Below are positions 8,368 through 16,719 of a stretch of DNA of 46,254 nt, in pieces. The stretch is from positions 1 through 46,254 of the forward strand of contig JBFHUL010000016.1 of the NCBI GenBank assembly GCA_041590075.1, given 5' to 3'. The position numbers and the translations under genes were made by a program. The stretch is from PZPK01 sp041590075. Its GTDB lineage: Bacteria; Pseudomonadota; Gammaproteobacteria; Pseudomonadales; Oleiphilaceae. The notes beneath the pieces were generated by a model. The model had not been told where the DNA came from and searched no databases. It was given only the letters and a program-made list of their open reading frames with translations. Every line of letters starts with the position of its first letter. Positions within the stretch are counted from its first letter, which is position 1.

Positions 8368-9783
8368 TTACCATCCGGCATGGGCTGCGACCGCAGTCGC
8401 GATGGCCAACGCTACTTCAGTAGGATGTTTTTTATCGGAATACTGCAACAATTCCGGGTGCTCCGGCACAAAACTGGTGTTGAATTGCGCGGCTATAAAA
8501 TCCGGATGCGCGAGAATCTGCTTGTAGTACGCAGCGGTCGTTTTCACCCCTTGCAGGCGCATATCGTCCAGAGCGCGTTGCCCGCGGGCCACGGCTTCCT
8601 CCCAGCGCAGCGCCCAAACGATGAGTTTTAGACACATGGAATCGTAAAACGGCGGAATGTCGTAGCCGGTGTAAATTGCGGTATCCACACGCACGCCGGG
8701 CCCTCCCGGCGCGTAGTAATGGCTTACCCGGCCAAAACTGGGGAGAAAGTCGTTTTTGGGATCTTCGGCATTAATGCGAAACTGCAGTGCAAATCCGCGA
8801 TACTGAATATCCTCCTGCCGGTAACTCAGTGGTAAGCCCGAGGCGATGCGAATCTGTTCCCTGACAATATCCACGCCGGTAATCTGTTCGGTAATGGTAT
8901 GTTCGACCTGTACCCGGGTATTCATTTCCATGAAATACACTTCATTACCGGTGAGCAGAAACTCCACCGTACCGGCATTTTCATAACCCACCGCCTTGGC
9001 CGCTTTCACGCCCAGCTCACCAATATAATTGCGCAGTTCCGGCGTAAGCTGCGGGCTGGGGGCAATTTCGATCAGCTTCTGGTTACGCCGCTGAATGGAA
9101 CAATCCCGCTCATACAAATGCACCACTTCTCCATGAGAATCGGCGAGGATCTGCACCTCAATGTGCTTGGGGTTCACAATGCACTTCTCAAGGAACACTT
9201 CTGCGCTGCCAAACGCCTTGGTGGCTTCACTGATCACTCGCGGATACTGACGACGCAGATCTTCGGCGCTGTCACATCGCCTGATGCCGCGACCACCTCC
9301 CCCCGAAGTGGCTTTGAGCATCACCGGGTAGCCAATGTCACTCGCGAGCTTGAGGGCTTCATTCAGATCCTTGAGGTTGCCATCGGAACCGGGCGTAATG
9401 GGCACACCGGCTGCCCGCATGCTGTCGCGGGCCTGGGTTTTATCGCCCATCTTCAGAATCACATCGGAACTCGGGCCGATAAACCGAATACCCTGTTGTT
9501 CACACAGTCGGGCAAACTCGGCATTTTCCGATAGAAAGCCATAACCCGGATGTATGGCGTCGCAGCCCACCTGTTTCGCCAGACTCACAATACGATGCGG
9601 GTCAAGATAACCCATAATGGGATCTTCACCCACAGAGTAGGCTTCGTCGGCGCGCTTCACATGCAGCCCGTAGCGGTCGGCTTCGGTATAGATGGCCACG
9701 GACCGAATATCCATCTCGGCGCAGGCGCGGATAATACGCACGGCAATTTCACCGCGGTTGGCAATCAGTATTTTTTGCAACAT
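8368..9783 (-). CDS. pycA: pyruvate carboxylase subunit A (biotin carboxylase)
   Basis: ATP-dependent biotin carboxylase subunit that carboxylates the PycB biotin using bicarbonate. Standard layout: N-domain IANRGEIAVRIIRA (7-20), HPGYGFLSENAEFA (78-91), ATP-grasp glycine loop SGGGGRGIRR (160-169), and active site EMNTRVQVEH (286-295). At 471 aa it has the size of AccC-type subunits. It could be mistaken for AccC, but its operon partner is the carboxyltransferase-biotin subunit, as in the Pseudomonas pycR/pycA/pycB locus. GGAAGG precedes the ATG by six bases. First gene of pycA-pycB-permease, divergent from the LysR gene. Confidence 0.93.
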   Translation of the reverse strand: MLQKILIANRGEIAVRIIRACAEMDIRSVAIYTEADRYGLHVKRADEAYSVGEDPIMGYLDPHRIVSLAKQVGCDAIHPGYGFLSENAEFARLCEQQGIRFIGPSSDVILKMGDKTQARDSMRAAGVPITPGSDGNLKDLNEALKLASDIGYPVMLKATSGGGGRGIRRCDSAEDLRRQYPRVISEATKAFGSAEVFLEKCIVNPKHIEVQILADSHGEVVHLYERDCSIQRRNQKLIEIAPSPQLTPELRNYIGELGVKAAKAVGYENAGTVEFLLTGNEVYFMEMNTRVQVEHTITEQITGVDIVREQIRIASGLPLSYRQEDIQYRGFALQFRINAEDPKNDFLPSFGRVSHYYAPGGPGVRVDTAIYTGYDIPPFYDSMCLKLIVWALRWEEAVARGQRALDDMRLQGVKTTAAYYKQILAHPDFIAAQFNTSFVPEHPELLQYSDKKHPTEVALAIATAVAAHAGW

Positions 9784-9905
9784 GGGCGACCTTCCTAAGC
9801 TTTTACACGTGGCGCTTTAGGATATTCGCGACAAATATAATGTAGAAATATTATTTTTTTTGCTTAGCATAAGGTATTACTTATAGAAAAGTGCGAGGGT
9901 AGTGC
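9784..9905. promoter_or_regulatory. divergent pycR/pycA control region with two AT-rich dyads
   Basis: AT-rich spacer between the LysR gene and pycA. Two dyads are visible: ATAAT-N8-ATTAT (9837-9854) and ATAAG-N6-CTTAT (9869-9884). Both have the interrupted-dyad build of LysR-type sites, and they lie 14 bp apart, about the spacing expected for a tetramer binding two sites. Assignment to the neighbouring regulator is inference from position. Confidence 0.5.
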
Positions 9906-10862
9906 ATGCCATTGTCAGTCCAGCAATTGGTGAATCGACTCACCTTCCGCCAATTACAGGTTTTTCTCAGCGTCTACCAACTTAAAAGTTACTCGCGAGC
10001 CGGCGAATATCTGGGGCTTACCCAGCCAGCGATCAGTAGTCAGGTGCGTCATCTCGAAGCCGCGCTGGGCGTGCCGGTCTTCGAATACGTGGGCCGCCAA
10101 CTGTATTGCACCGCAGCAGGCGAGAAACTGGCCGCCAGTATCGATATCATTTTCGAAGAGCTTCGCAGCCTGCAATCGTCTCTGGGCGCGCTCGAAGGGC
10201 AAGTCGCCGGTGAACTCAAACTGGTTGCCGTGAATACGGCGCAATATGTTGCGCCGTACTTACTCAAAGGTTTTCTTGCACTGCACCCCGCCTTGAATAT
10301 CAGCCTTCGCGTGGTGGGGCGCGTGGAAGCTCTGGAAAGCCTGCGCCGCAATATCGATCACCTGGCCATTATGGGTATTTTGCCGGCAGAGAAATCGCTC
10401 AGCGCCCTGCCTTTTCTGGACAATGAATTTGTGGCCGTGACCCGCCCCGATCATCCCTTACAAGCACGTGAAAGCCTCACCATCCATGAATTTCTGAACG
10501 CCGGATTACTGTCGCGAGAGGCCGGATCAGGCAGCAGAATTGCGCTCGAAAGCTATTGCCAGCAGAACAGACTTAGCCTTACACCCAAAATGGAGCTGGG
10601 TTCGAACGATGCCATCAAGCATGCCGTTCTCGCTGGCCTGGGCGTGGCGATCTTACCGCGCATGAGCGTACTCCCGGAACTGAAACTCGGCATGCTGAGC
10701 CTCGCTCGCATCGACCAGTTTGCACTGAAGCGCTCCTGGTGCGTGGTACACGAAAAAGCCAAACATCCCACCCCTGCCATGCAAGCCTTTCTCGACTATG
10801 TGCAGACCCACCTTAATGCACTGGCCCAGACCTATGCAGCACTCATGGAAAACGAGACCTAG
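9906..10862 (+). CDS. pycR: LysR-type regulator, PycR-like
   Basis: LysR family regulator, 318 aa. N-terminal winged helix-turn-helix about residues 12-70 (TFRQLQVFLSVYQLKSYSRA, then GLTQPAISSQVRHLE), then an effector-binding domain like CbbR/CysB-type members. The divergent position against pycA-pycB matches the Pseudomonas locus, where PycR controls pyruvate carboxylase; the symbol rests on that context. Start ATG has GAGGG six bases upstream. Probable ligands (central metabolites) cannot be read from the sequence. Confidence 0.8.
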   Translation: MPLSVQQLVNRLTFRQLQVFLSVYQLKSYSRAGEYLGLTQPAISSQVRHLEAALGVPVFEYVGRQLYCTAAGEKLAASIDIIFEELRSLQSSLGALEGQVAGELKLVAVNTAQYVAPYLLKGFLALHPALNISLRVVGRVEALESLRRNIDHLAIMGILPAEKSLSALPFLDNEFVAVTRPDHPLQARESLTIHEFLNAGLLSREAGSGSRIALESYCQQNRLSLTPKMELGSNDAIKHAVLAGLGVAILPRMSVLPELKLGMLSLARIDQFALKRSWCVVHEKAKHPTPAMQAFLDYVQTHLNALAQTYAALMENET

Positions 10863-10957
10863 CACAGGTATCGGACATTGGCCGCAAGGAGATACTTGAT
10901 TCGCAACCAGCAACAACTAATCTTAAGCCAACACTGACCCGACACGAGTAATAGGTA

Positions 10958-11383
10958 ATGAGTCGTAAGCGCGAAGTGCTGATCATCGGCACCTATGGCA
11001 TTGATATTTTTCACGGCGTGATCGAAGAAATCGAGCAGCAGGACTATCTGGTTTATACCGCCGACTCCCGCACGATTGCAGGAGAATTTCTGCAGAACCG
11101 CAGCTTTGATGCGATTATGATCAATCTGGAACCCGACGGAAAAGGCAGCGTTGCCGAACTGGACCTCATCGAAAAGATAGGTGACTCCCCACTCCAGCAG
11201 AACGCAGTGTGCCTGGGCATCAGTCTCGAATACCCCAAAACCCTCGAAGGCGACAAAGCATCGCGCCACCTGAAGATTCTCGCCGGCTGGCTGACCATGC
11301 CCATCAAACCCAAGGCATTGGCGGAACACCTGTTCGAATTATTGGGAAGTGCAGACAAACACGCCATCAAGATACTGAAATAA
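10958..11383 (+). CDS. small pseudo-receiver (CheY-like) protein
   Basis: 141 aa, probably a single response-regulator receiver fold without an output domain. Secondary-structure rhythm fits: VLIIG (beta-1), FDAIMINLEPDG (beta-3 and following loop), and a C-terminal PIKP with Lys117-Pro118 like the conserved receiver Lys-Pro. The phosphorylation chemistry looks lost: the acceptor position is Asn56, and the acidic pair after beta-1 is replaced by GTYG. It would then act by protein contact rather than phosphorylation, or it is a different Rossmann-like protein. It follows pycR by 95 bp; no kinase is nearby. Shine-Dalgarno is poor. Function unknown. Confidence 0.6.
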   Translation: MSRKREVLIIGTYGIDIFHGVIEEIEQQDYLVYTADSRTIAGEFLQNRSFDAIMINLEPDGKGSVAELDLIEKIGDSPLQQNAVCLGISLEYPKTLEGDKASRHLKILAGWLTMPIKPKALAEHLFELLGSADKHAIKILK

Positions 11384-11460
11384 GGCCGGCGGCATAGCCC
11401 ACCACATAGAAAACTTTTATTATCTGAAGCTTTGTTTCTCCAAGGCTTAGGGAGTCTTTT

Positions 11461-11847
11461 ATGATCGGATACGTCACACTCGGTACCAACGACCTGCCGC
11501 GCGCAGCCCATTTTTACGATCAGGTTCTGGGGGCCATGGGCGCCAAACGGTTCATGGAAAATGAAAAATTCATTGCCTGGAGTCGCAACCCGCAAGAGCC
11601 CGGTTTATCACTGACCACCCCCTTCGACGGTGGTCAGGCCAGCGTTGGCAACGGCGTCATGGTGGCACTCAGCGTTGCCAGCCCGCAGGAAGTGCATGCG
11701 GTGTATGATAAAGCCATTGAACTGGGAGCCAAAGACGAAGGGCCGGCCGGCCCACGTGACGACCTCGACGGCTTTTATGCGGGCTACTTCAGAGATCTCG
11801 ACGGCAACAAATTGAGTGTATTCTGCCTGCAACGCGCGTCTAAATAA
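11461..11847 (+). CDS. VOC-family (glyoxalase/dioxygenase-fold) protein
   Basis: 128-aa vicinal-oxygen-chelate superfamily protein. It starts with MIGYVTLGTNDLPRAAHFYD, the typical first beta-alpha module, and ends with the second module's DLDGNKLSVF. Members bind a metal or a ligand across a dimer; substrate is unknown here, and names such as glyoxalase or bleomycin resistance would be over-reading. The ATG follows AGGGAG by six bases. It ends 7 bp from the convergent outer-membrane gene. Confidence 0.85.
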   Translation: MIGYVTLGTNDLPRAAHFYDQVLGAMGAKRFMENEKFIAWSRNPQEPGLSLTTPFDGGQASVGNGVMVALSVASPQEVHAVYDKAIELGAKDEGPAGPRDDLDGFYAGYFRDLDGNKLSVFCLQRASK

Positions 11848-11854
11848 GTCGCCG

Positions 11855-13090
11855 TTAGTACACCCAGTCGATGGATGCGCTCGTGGACCATCCATCGGCG
11901 AACCCGGCGAGTGCAATATCACTGCCTTCCGCAGCATTCGCGTAGCTTAAACTGACTTGGGTCGACCAGTGATCGGACCATTGATAGTCTGCCAAACCCG
12001 TGAGAGAGCCGATACGCGGCTCTCCCCCCCATAGACCCAGCACACTCAGCTCCAAATCGTCTCGCCAAACGCTTTTGCTCCACCCCAGGTTAAACAGTGC
12101 CGTGGCGCGGCTGGAGCCCGCAGGCGACAAGGCCGGAGCACGGAAGCGCCACACCCCGGCATTGTATCGATGATTGGCCGTGCTGGTGTATTCCATCCCC
12201 AGAGCGACTTCCCATTCATGGCGCCGGTGATTCGTAAATGCCTGCAACTGATCGCGGTGATACGCAGCATCCAGCAACACCAGCAAGGCACCAACGGACT
12301 GACTCAGGCTCATGCCCCACACATCAAAACGCGCCACCTCCAGCCGATAGGGCTGAATGCCGCCCGCTCCTACCGGGGTGGGCAGGTTGTCTTCCAAGCG
12401 CGCCCACATGAAGGCCACTTCACGGCCTTCGGTGGACCATTGCCAGCGCACACCCCACTCTTCATGTAAACCCGCTTCCAGCGCATCACGCGCTCTGTCG
12501 CGATCATGATTCAGCACGCTCAATCCTGGCCGTGGATTGATAATCAGCTGCACCTGATGCGCGCCCTCATAGCATTGCACTTGCAGCAGATCTTCCGCCT
12601 GACGCAACCCTGTGAAGGAGGTCAGCAAGGCCTCGGTATAGTCAAAGGGCGTCAACTGATCGAGCGCAAAACTGTTATCGACACCGCCCCAATACACACC
12701 CTGTCGTCCGGCTTTTACAAAACATTGCCGGGCGCTGACCTGCCACCACAGCGCTTCGATTTCAGCCTCCTGATAGGCGCCACCTTTGACGTCGGCCAGT
12801 TCATCACTGGGATGAAATCGGCGCACTTTGCCATCAACCCGAACGTAATGGCCTTCAGACACCGGGCGTTCGTATTCAAATCTGGCAAGACTACGTGAAC
12901 GGACGAGCTGATCAGACTGCGTGAGGAAGTGCGATAAGCTCACCCGACTATATCGTGGCGCGGCCTCCGGCGCTTCAAATAGCGTGTCATCGAGTGCATA
13001 CCCTTCGTCTTCAGTCAGCCAATCACCATCGCCGGCATGACCTGCAGCGCACGCGACTGCCAACAGGCCGCTCCACCACAGTCTACGCAT
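11855..13090 (-). CDS. outer-membrane beta-barrel protein of an RND-LolA operon
   Basis: About 411 aa with a signal peptide (MRRLWWSGLLAVACAAGHAG) and amphipathic alternating strands ending in WVY, typical of an outer-membrane barrel (terminal aromatic). It vaguely resembles DUF1302-type porin-like proteins, but I cannot assign a family with certainty. Third gene of the operon behind the LolA-like gene, whose stop is 8 bp upstream. Three start codons are possible (GTG 13096, ATG 13093, ATG 13090); AGG stands seven bases before the last, which I prefer. Likely role, by context, is the outer-membrane end of the RND export path. Confidence 0.7.
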   Translation of the reverse strand: MRRLWWSGLLAVACAAGHAGDGDWLTEDEGYALDDTLFEAPEAAPRYSRVSLSHFLTQSDQLVRSRSLARFEYERPVSEGHYVRVDGKVRRFHPSDELADVKGGAYQEAEIEALWWQVSARQCFVKAGRQGVYWGGVDNSFALDQLTPFDYTEALLTSFTGLRQAEDLLQVQCYEGAHQVQLIINPRPGLSVLNHDRDRARDALEAGLHEEWGVRWQWSTEGREVAFMWARLEDNLPTPVGAGGIQPYRLEVARFDVWGMSLSQSVGALLVLLDAAYHRDQLQAFTNHRRHEWEVALGMEYTSTANHRYNAGVWRFRAPALSPAGSSRATALFNLGWSKSVWRDDLELSVLGLWGGEPRIGSLTGLADYQWSDHWSTQVSLSYANAAEGSDIALAGFADGWSTSASIDWVY

Positions 13091-13098
13091 CATCACAC

Positions 13099-13983
13099 CT
13101 AGTCAAAGTGCTGCCGCAGACGCTGCAACACCTGTTCCCGGTAAGCGAAATCCACCAGTGTACGCTGCGTCAGGAAGGCCTCATCAACCGCGATACCCTG
13201 GGCAATCTGTTCCGTTTCCATGGTGGACAAGCGCTGACTATACAGATTGAACAGCGTCACACGGCGCGCCATCCACAAGCCATTGAAGGATTCAATGTGT
13301 TCGAAACTGAACCGTTTCCACAATTCACCGCGACGATCGTAGGCCTGCATTTTGAGCGGCACAAACCGCGCCTGATCCACCCAGATCAATAACTTGCTGT
13401 AGCGGGTTTTGGCCAAACGAACGGGGCGCGGCAGCGCCTCGATCACCCATACTTCACGCCCCTGATAAGGCCCTTCCTGAAGCAAGCGATAGTCGTATTC
13501 ATCGGTTTTACCGGTTTCCATGTCCTCGGTGGTAAATTCCGAGCCGAAAAACGATACGGGTTCCTGTTCATCACTATTACCGGTCACCATCCGTTTCACC
13601 TTACCCAGCGCCGAGAGATAGAGCCACGACTCGGTGTTTCTGGTGGCATCATCATAGGCATAGGTCAGCATCCCCACGCCGCGTTCGCTGGCAGGCTCCA
13701 GAACAATCGCAATACTCTGGCTGTCTTTCATGTTCTCGCCACTCTGCCGGGAATAACTCTCCAGCACCTTCATACGTGGCGCTTCAGTACATACCACCTT
13801 ACCGCCCTGTTTTGCGAAGCCACAGGAAGACAGACGCGACAGCGTTAGCGTCTGATGGCCAATCTGGCGCTGCTGCGCATCCACTTTCTCCATGATGTCG
13901 CGTACGTTCTGTGGTGTCGCGGCGGCAGGCATTGCGGCACCCGCTGCGCTCAATACCAGTAAGACCATGATCAGCCTTCGCAT
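13099..13983 (-). CDS. LolA-like outer-membrane lipoprotein-sorting family protein
   Basis: 294 aa, secreted (signal MRRLIMVLLVLSAAGAA, cleavage near AAA-TP). The mature part matches the 'outer membrane lipoprotein-sorting protein' family (COG2834 type), a LolA/LolB-like half-barrel that carries lipid or lipoprotein through the periplasm. Recognisable blocks: SWLYLSALGKVKRM, FFGSEFTTEDM and LLIWVDQARFVPLKM. Two Cys (in LSSCGF and VVCTE) could form a disulfide. Its ATG is inside the end of the RND gene (13-bp overlap, GGAGA upstream) and it ends 8 bp before the barrel gene, so the three are co-expressed. It is not LolA itself: it is longer and lies in a different context. Confidence 0.85.
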   Translation of the reverse strand: MRRLIMVLLVLSAAGAAMPAAATPQNVRDIMEKVDAQQRQIGHQTLTLSRLSSCGFAKQGGKVVCTEAPRMKVLESYSRQSGENMKDSQSIAIVLEPASERGVGMLTYAYDDATRNTESWLYLSALGKVKRMVTGNSDEQEPVSFFGSEFTTEDMETGKTDEYDYRLLQEGPYQGREVWVIEALPRPVRLAKTRYSKLLIWVDQARFVPLKMQAYDRRGELWKRFSFEHIESFNGLWMARRVTLFNLYSQRLSTMETEQIAQGIAVDEAFLTQRTLVDFAYREQVLQRLRQHFD

Positions 13984-16568
13984 GATGCCGTCTCCCCTTG
14001 CTTACGCGCCAGCCAGCGACTGCGCCCCAGATCGGGTTTGAGCCAGGCGATCAAGGCCGGCAATAAAAGCAGATCGGAAGATAATGCCACCACGATCGCC
14101 AACGAACCGAAAATACCGGTTTTCGCCAAACCTAAATAGTCTGAAAATGCCAACATCGAAAAGCCCACACCCAGTATCAGGGTGGTAAACGTCACCGCCT
14201 GCCCGACTTCCTTGATGGTACTGGAAAGCGCCGCCGCCACGTCGCCGCTCTCATACCAGGCATCGCGATAGTGGGCGACGAAGTGAATCGTGTCATCCAC
14301 GGCGATGCCAATGATGAGTGGCGCAATAATCAGGGTATCGGTATCCAAAGGAATACCGAACAGCCCCATCACGCCAAAGGTAAAAAATGCCGGCAAGAGG
14401 TTTGGTACCATCGAAATCAAACCCGCTTGCATAGAACCCAGCGACACCATCAATAGCAAGGTGATGATGCCCAAGGCGAACGTGAAGCTTTTGAGCTGTG
14501 CCCAGCTGATGTAGTCAATGAGTTCCATCATCAGTGACAGTGAACCGGTCACTTCCACCTGCATGTTGGGATACTGGGCTCGGAACGGCGCAAACTCGGT
14601 TTTGAGGTCGTCCCGGATATGCTCAAAGAACTGGGTATATTCGTAGGAGCCTTTGTTGCGCAGCTGAACACTTAAATGTGTTTGTGCATAATCGTCGCTG
14701 ACCAACTGCCGCCGGTCATCGGGGTTAGCGTTGTCGAACAGGGTGAGCAGTTGCGCGGCCAATCGCGCATCCTCCGGGATACGATAGTAGTCAGCACGGC
14801 CTTCCTGCATCACCTGATGCGTATCCTTCACGATATCCGCCAGCGAAAACGTTTTGACTACATACTCAGGATAATCCGTCTCCAGCTTGGTCTGTAAACG
14901 ATCAATGGCCTGCAGGACATCAGGCTGCTTGAGCGCATCGCCGGCTTTAAAATCGAGTAAAAATTCGAGATTCTGCCCGCCCATCATGTGGGTATCCACC
15001 AAATCATAGGTCACGCGAATTTCACTGTCTTCCTTGGTCAACTCGGCCAGATTGGTGTCTACCCTCACTTGCGTGGCGCCAAATACAAACAGAAAAAACA
15101 AGGCAAAGTAGCTGACCACCACGGCACGGGAGCGGCGCGTCACCCAGGCGGGAATGCGATCCAGAAACCGTTGCAGCGCACTCACTTTAAGGGGGTGACC
15201 CGGCTCCGATGTTAAGCGCTTTGCCCTGCGTTTTTGTTTGCGGGTATAGGGGTGCCAGATATCCAGCAGTACCGGCAAAAGAAACACGGTAAAGATAAAT
15301 GCGGTCGCGACACCCAGGGCCGAATTCACACCAAAGGTGGTGATCTGAGGCAGGTCACTAATCACCAAAGCCAACATACCGGCCATGGTGGTAATGGTGG
15401 TTAGAAAAATAGGCAGGCCCGTTTTACGGTAAGCCGCCTGCATTGCTGGCCGGTGTCCGAGATCGTTATCGCGATAGTACATATACGCACTGAGCACATG
15501 CACGCAATCTGCCACGCCCACCGCCAGAATTAACATAAACGACAGGCTCACCATGTTACTCAGCTCCACCCCAAGCCAGCTGAGCAGGCCAATCGACCAG
15601 AAGGCGGAACAGATAATGACCGTGATGGGCCAAATCACGGCACTCAACGAACGAAACAGCGTCCAGAGCAAGCCGACTACGGCGATCACCATCAAACCCA
15701 TCAATCCCGCTGCCTGCTTCATGTTATTGAGTGCAAACTCCATCATCGGGGCGTTCCCGGTGAAGTAGAAACGAAAGTGCTCATACGTGGGCTGTGCGGT
15801 GACCTGACGCAGGGCCGTCATAAAGTCCAGATATTCTTCCATTTGCATCTCTGCAAATTCGCGCTGTGCGGCTTCCGCCTGGGTATCCACGGTGAGACTT
15901 TCACCCACCTGCCAGTCATCCTCGGCAAGCAGATCAGGCGGCGAATCCGGAGTAGCGCCGTCCAGCGGCACCACGCCAAAATCCGTTTTAAAACGTAGCC
16001 CCCCAAAGCGGTCGTCTTCAGACACAAACGTGAGTACAAAGCTTTCCTGACCATGCGCCAGTGCACGCCGGGCTTCGCGTTCGGAAGCGGTTTGAGGGAA
16101 GCCGTCCTGCAGCAGGCGCTGAGAACGCAGGGTGTCGCCCTCGGCAATTTGATACCGCGCGTTATACAAACTGTCGATACGCTGCACCCGTGCCATCTGC
16201 GCATTGACGCTGGTATCGGCGCCAAATTCCCGCAGGCCCAGTCGCAGTGCATCCAGCTCACGGTGCAATTGCTGCAAGGTTGCCAAAGACGAAGCGGAAA
16301 ACACATCGCCATCAGCCGGCGCGTACACAATGTAAACGCCATCATCACTCCCGAATACCTGACGGAACCGATCAAGAGACAGCTTTGCGGGGTCGTCCTC
16401 CTGAAACCAGCTCTCGAGCGACATTTCCATGGTAAAGCGCGTGAGCATGCCGTACGTCAGAAAAGTTGTGGCCGCCACGAACGCCAACACAACCCACCAG
16501 CGGTAATTAAGACAAACGAGTGGCGCGCGTTCGAACCAGTGATTGAATTGCGACAGAATTGACTGCAC
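13971..16568 (-). CDS. RND/MMPL-family exporter, lipid or lipoprotein type
   Basis: Inner-membrane RND-superfamily permease of the MMPL/HpnN type, 865 aa. TM1 follows residue ~20; each half then has a large periplasmic loop and a block of five to six helices (for example LMVIAVVGLLWTLFRSLSAV and the following GVADCVHVLSAY; in the second half GIAVDDTIHFVAHYRD). The DC/DD positions after GVA/GIAV are the usual proton-relay Asp sites. I chose GTG 16566-16568: AAGGGG stands five bases upstream and MMPL homology starts there; the longer frame adds 69 residues with no such support. First gene of a three-gene operon with the LolA-like and barrel proteins; likely moves a hydrophobic product to the outer membrane. 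Confidence 0.88.
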   Translation of the reverse strand: MQSILSQFNHWFERAPLVCLNYRWWVVLAFVAATTFLTYGMLTRFTMEMSLESWFQEDDPAKLSLDRFRQVFGSDDGVYIVYAPADGDVFSASSLATLQQLHRELDALRLGLREFGADTSVNAQMARVQRIDSLYNARYQIAEGDTLRSQRLLQDGFPQTASEREARRALAHGQESFVLTFVSEDDRFGGLRFKTDFGVVPLDGATPDSPPDLLAEDDWQVGESLTVDTQAEAAQREFAEMQMEEYLDFMTALRQVTAQPTYEHFRFYFTGNAPMMEFALNNMKQAAGLMGLMVIAVVGLLWTLFRSLSAVIWPITVIICSAFWSIGLLSWLGVELSNMVSLSFMLILAVGVADCVHVLSAYMYYRDNDLGHRPAMQAAYRKTGLPIFLTTITTMAGMLALVISDLPQITTFGVNSALGVATAFIFTVFLLPVLLDIWHPYTRKQKRRAKRLTSEPGHPLKVSALQRFLDRIPAWVTRRSRAVVVSYFALFFLFVFGATQVRVDTNLAELTKEDSEIRVTYDLVDTHMMGGQNLEFLLDFKAGDALKQPDVLQAIDRLQTKLETDYPEYVVKTFSLADIVKDTHQVMQEGRADYYRIPEDARLAAQLLTLFDNANPDDRRQLVSDDYAQTHLSVQLRNKGSYEYTQFFEHIRDDLKTEFAPFRAQYPNMQVEVTGSLSLMMELIDYISWAQLKSFTFALGIITLLLMVSLGSMQAGLISMVPNLLPAFFTFGVMGLFGIPLDTDTLIIAPLIIGIAVDDTIHFVAHYRDAWYESGDVAAALSSTIKEVGQAVTFTTLILGVGFSMLAFSDYLGLAKTGIFGSLAIVVALSSDLLLLPALIAWLKPDLGRSRWLARKQGETASCEG

Positions 16569-16614
16569 GAAGACCCCTTGTTTTATTATTGTGTACGTAA
16601 GCTTTGAAGGGATC

Positions 16615-16620
16615 ATTATA
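16615..16620 (-). promoter_or_regulatory. possible -10 element of the RND operon
   Basis: TATAAT on the minus strand, about 47 bases before the GTG start of the RND gene. No good -35 is seen 16-18 bp upstream, so an activator may be needed or the match is chance. Confidence 0.35.
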
Positions 16621-16719
16621 GGTGCGGCGCGCGACCAAAGGCAGCACCCCGGGGGAAAAGATGTGAACTGCGCGACCCTATTCCCTCTCCGCTTTTTGGC
16701 GTCGCGCGTTCGGATCAAA

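Noticed and set aside
8899..9534. 211-codon plus-strand frame inside pycA
   Set aside because: Antisense shadow of the ATP-grasp domain.
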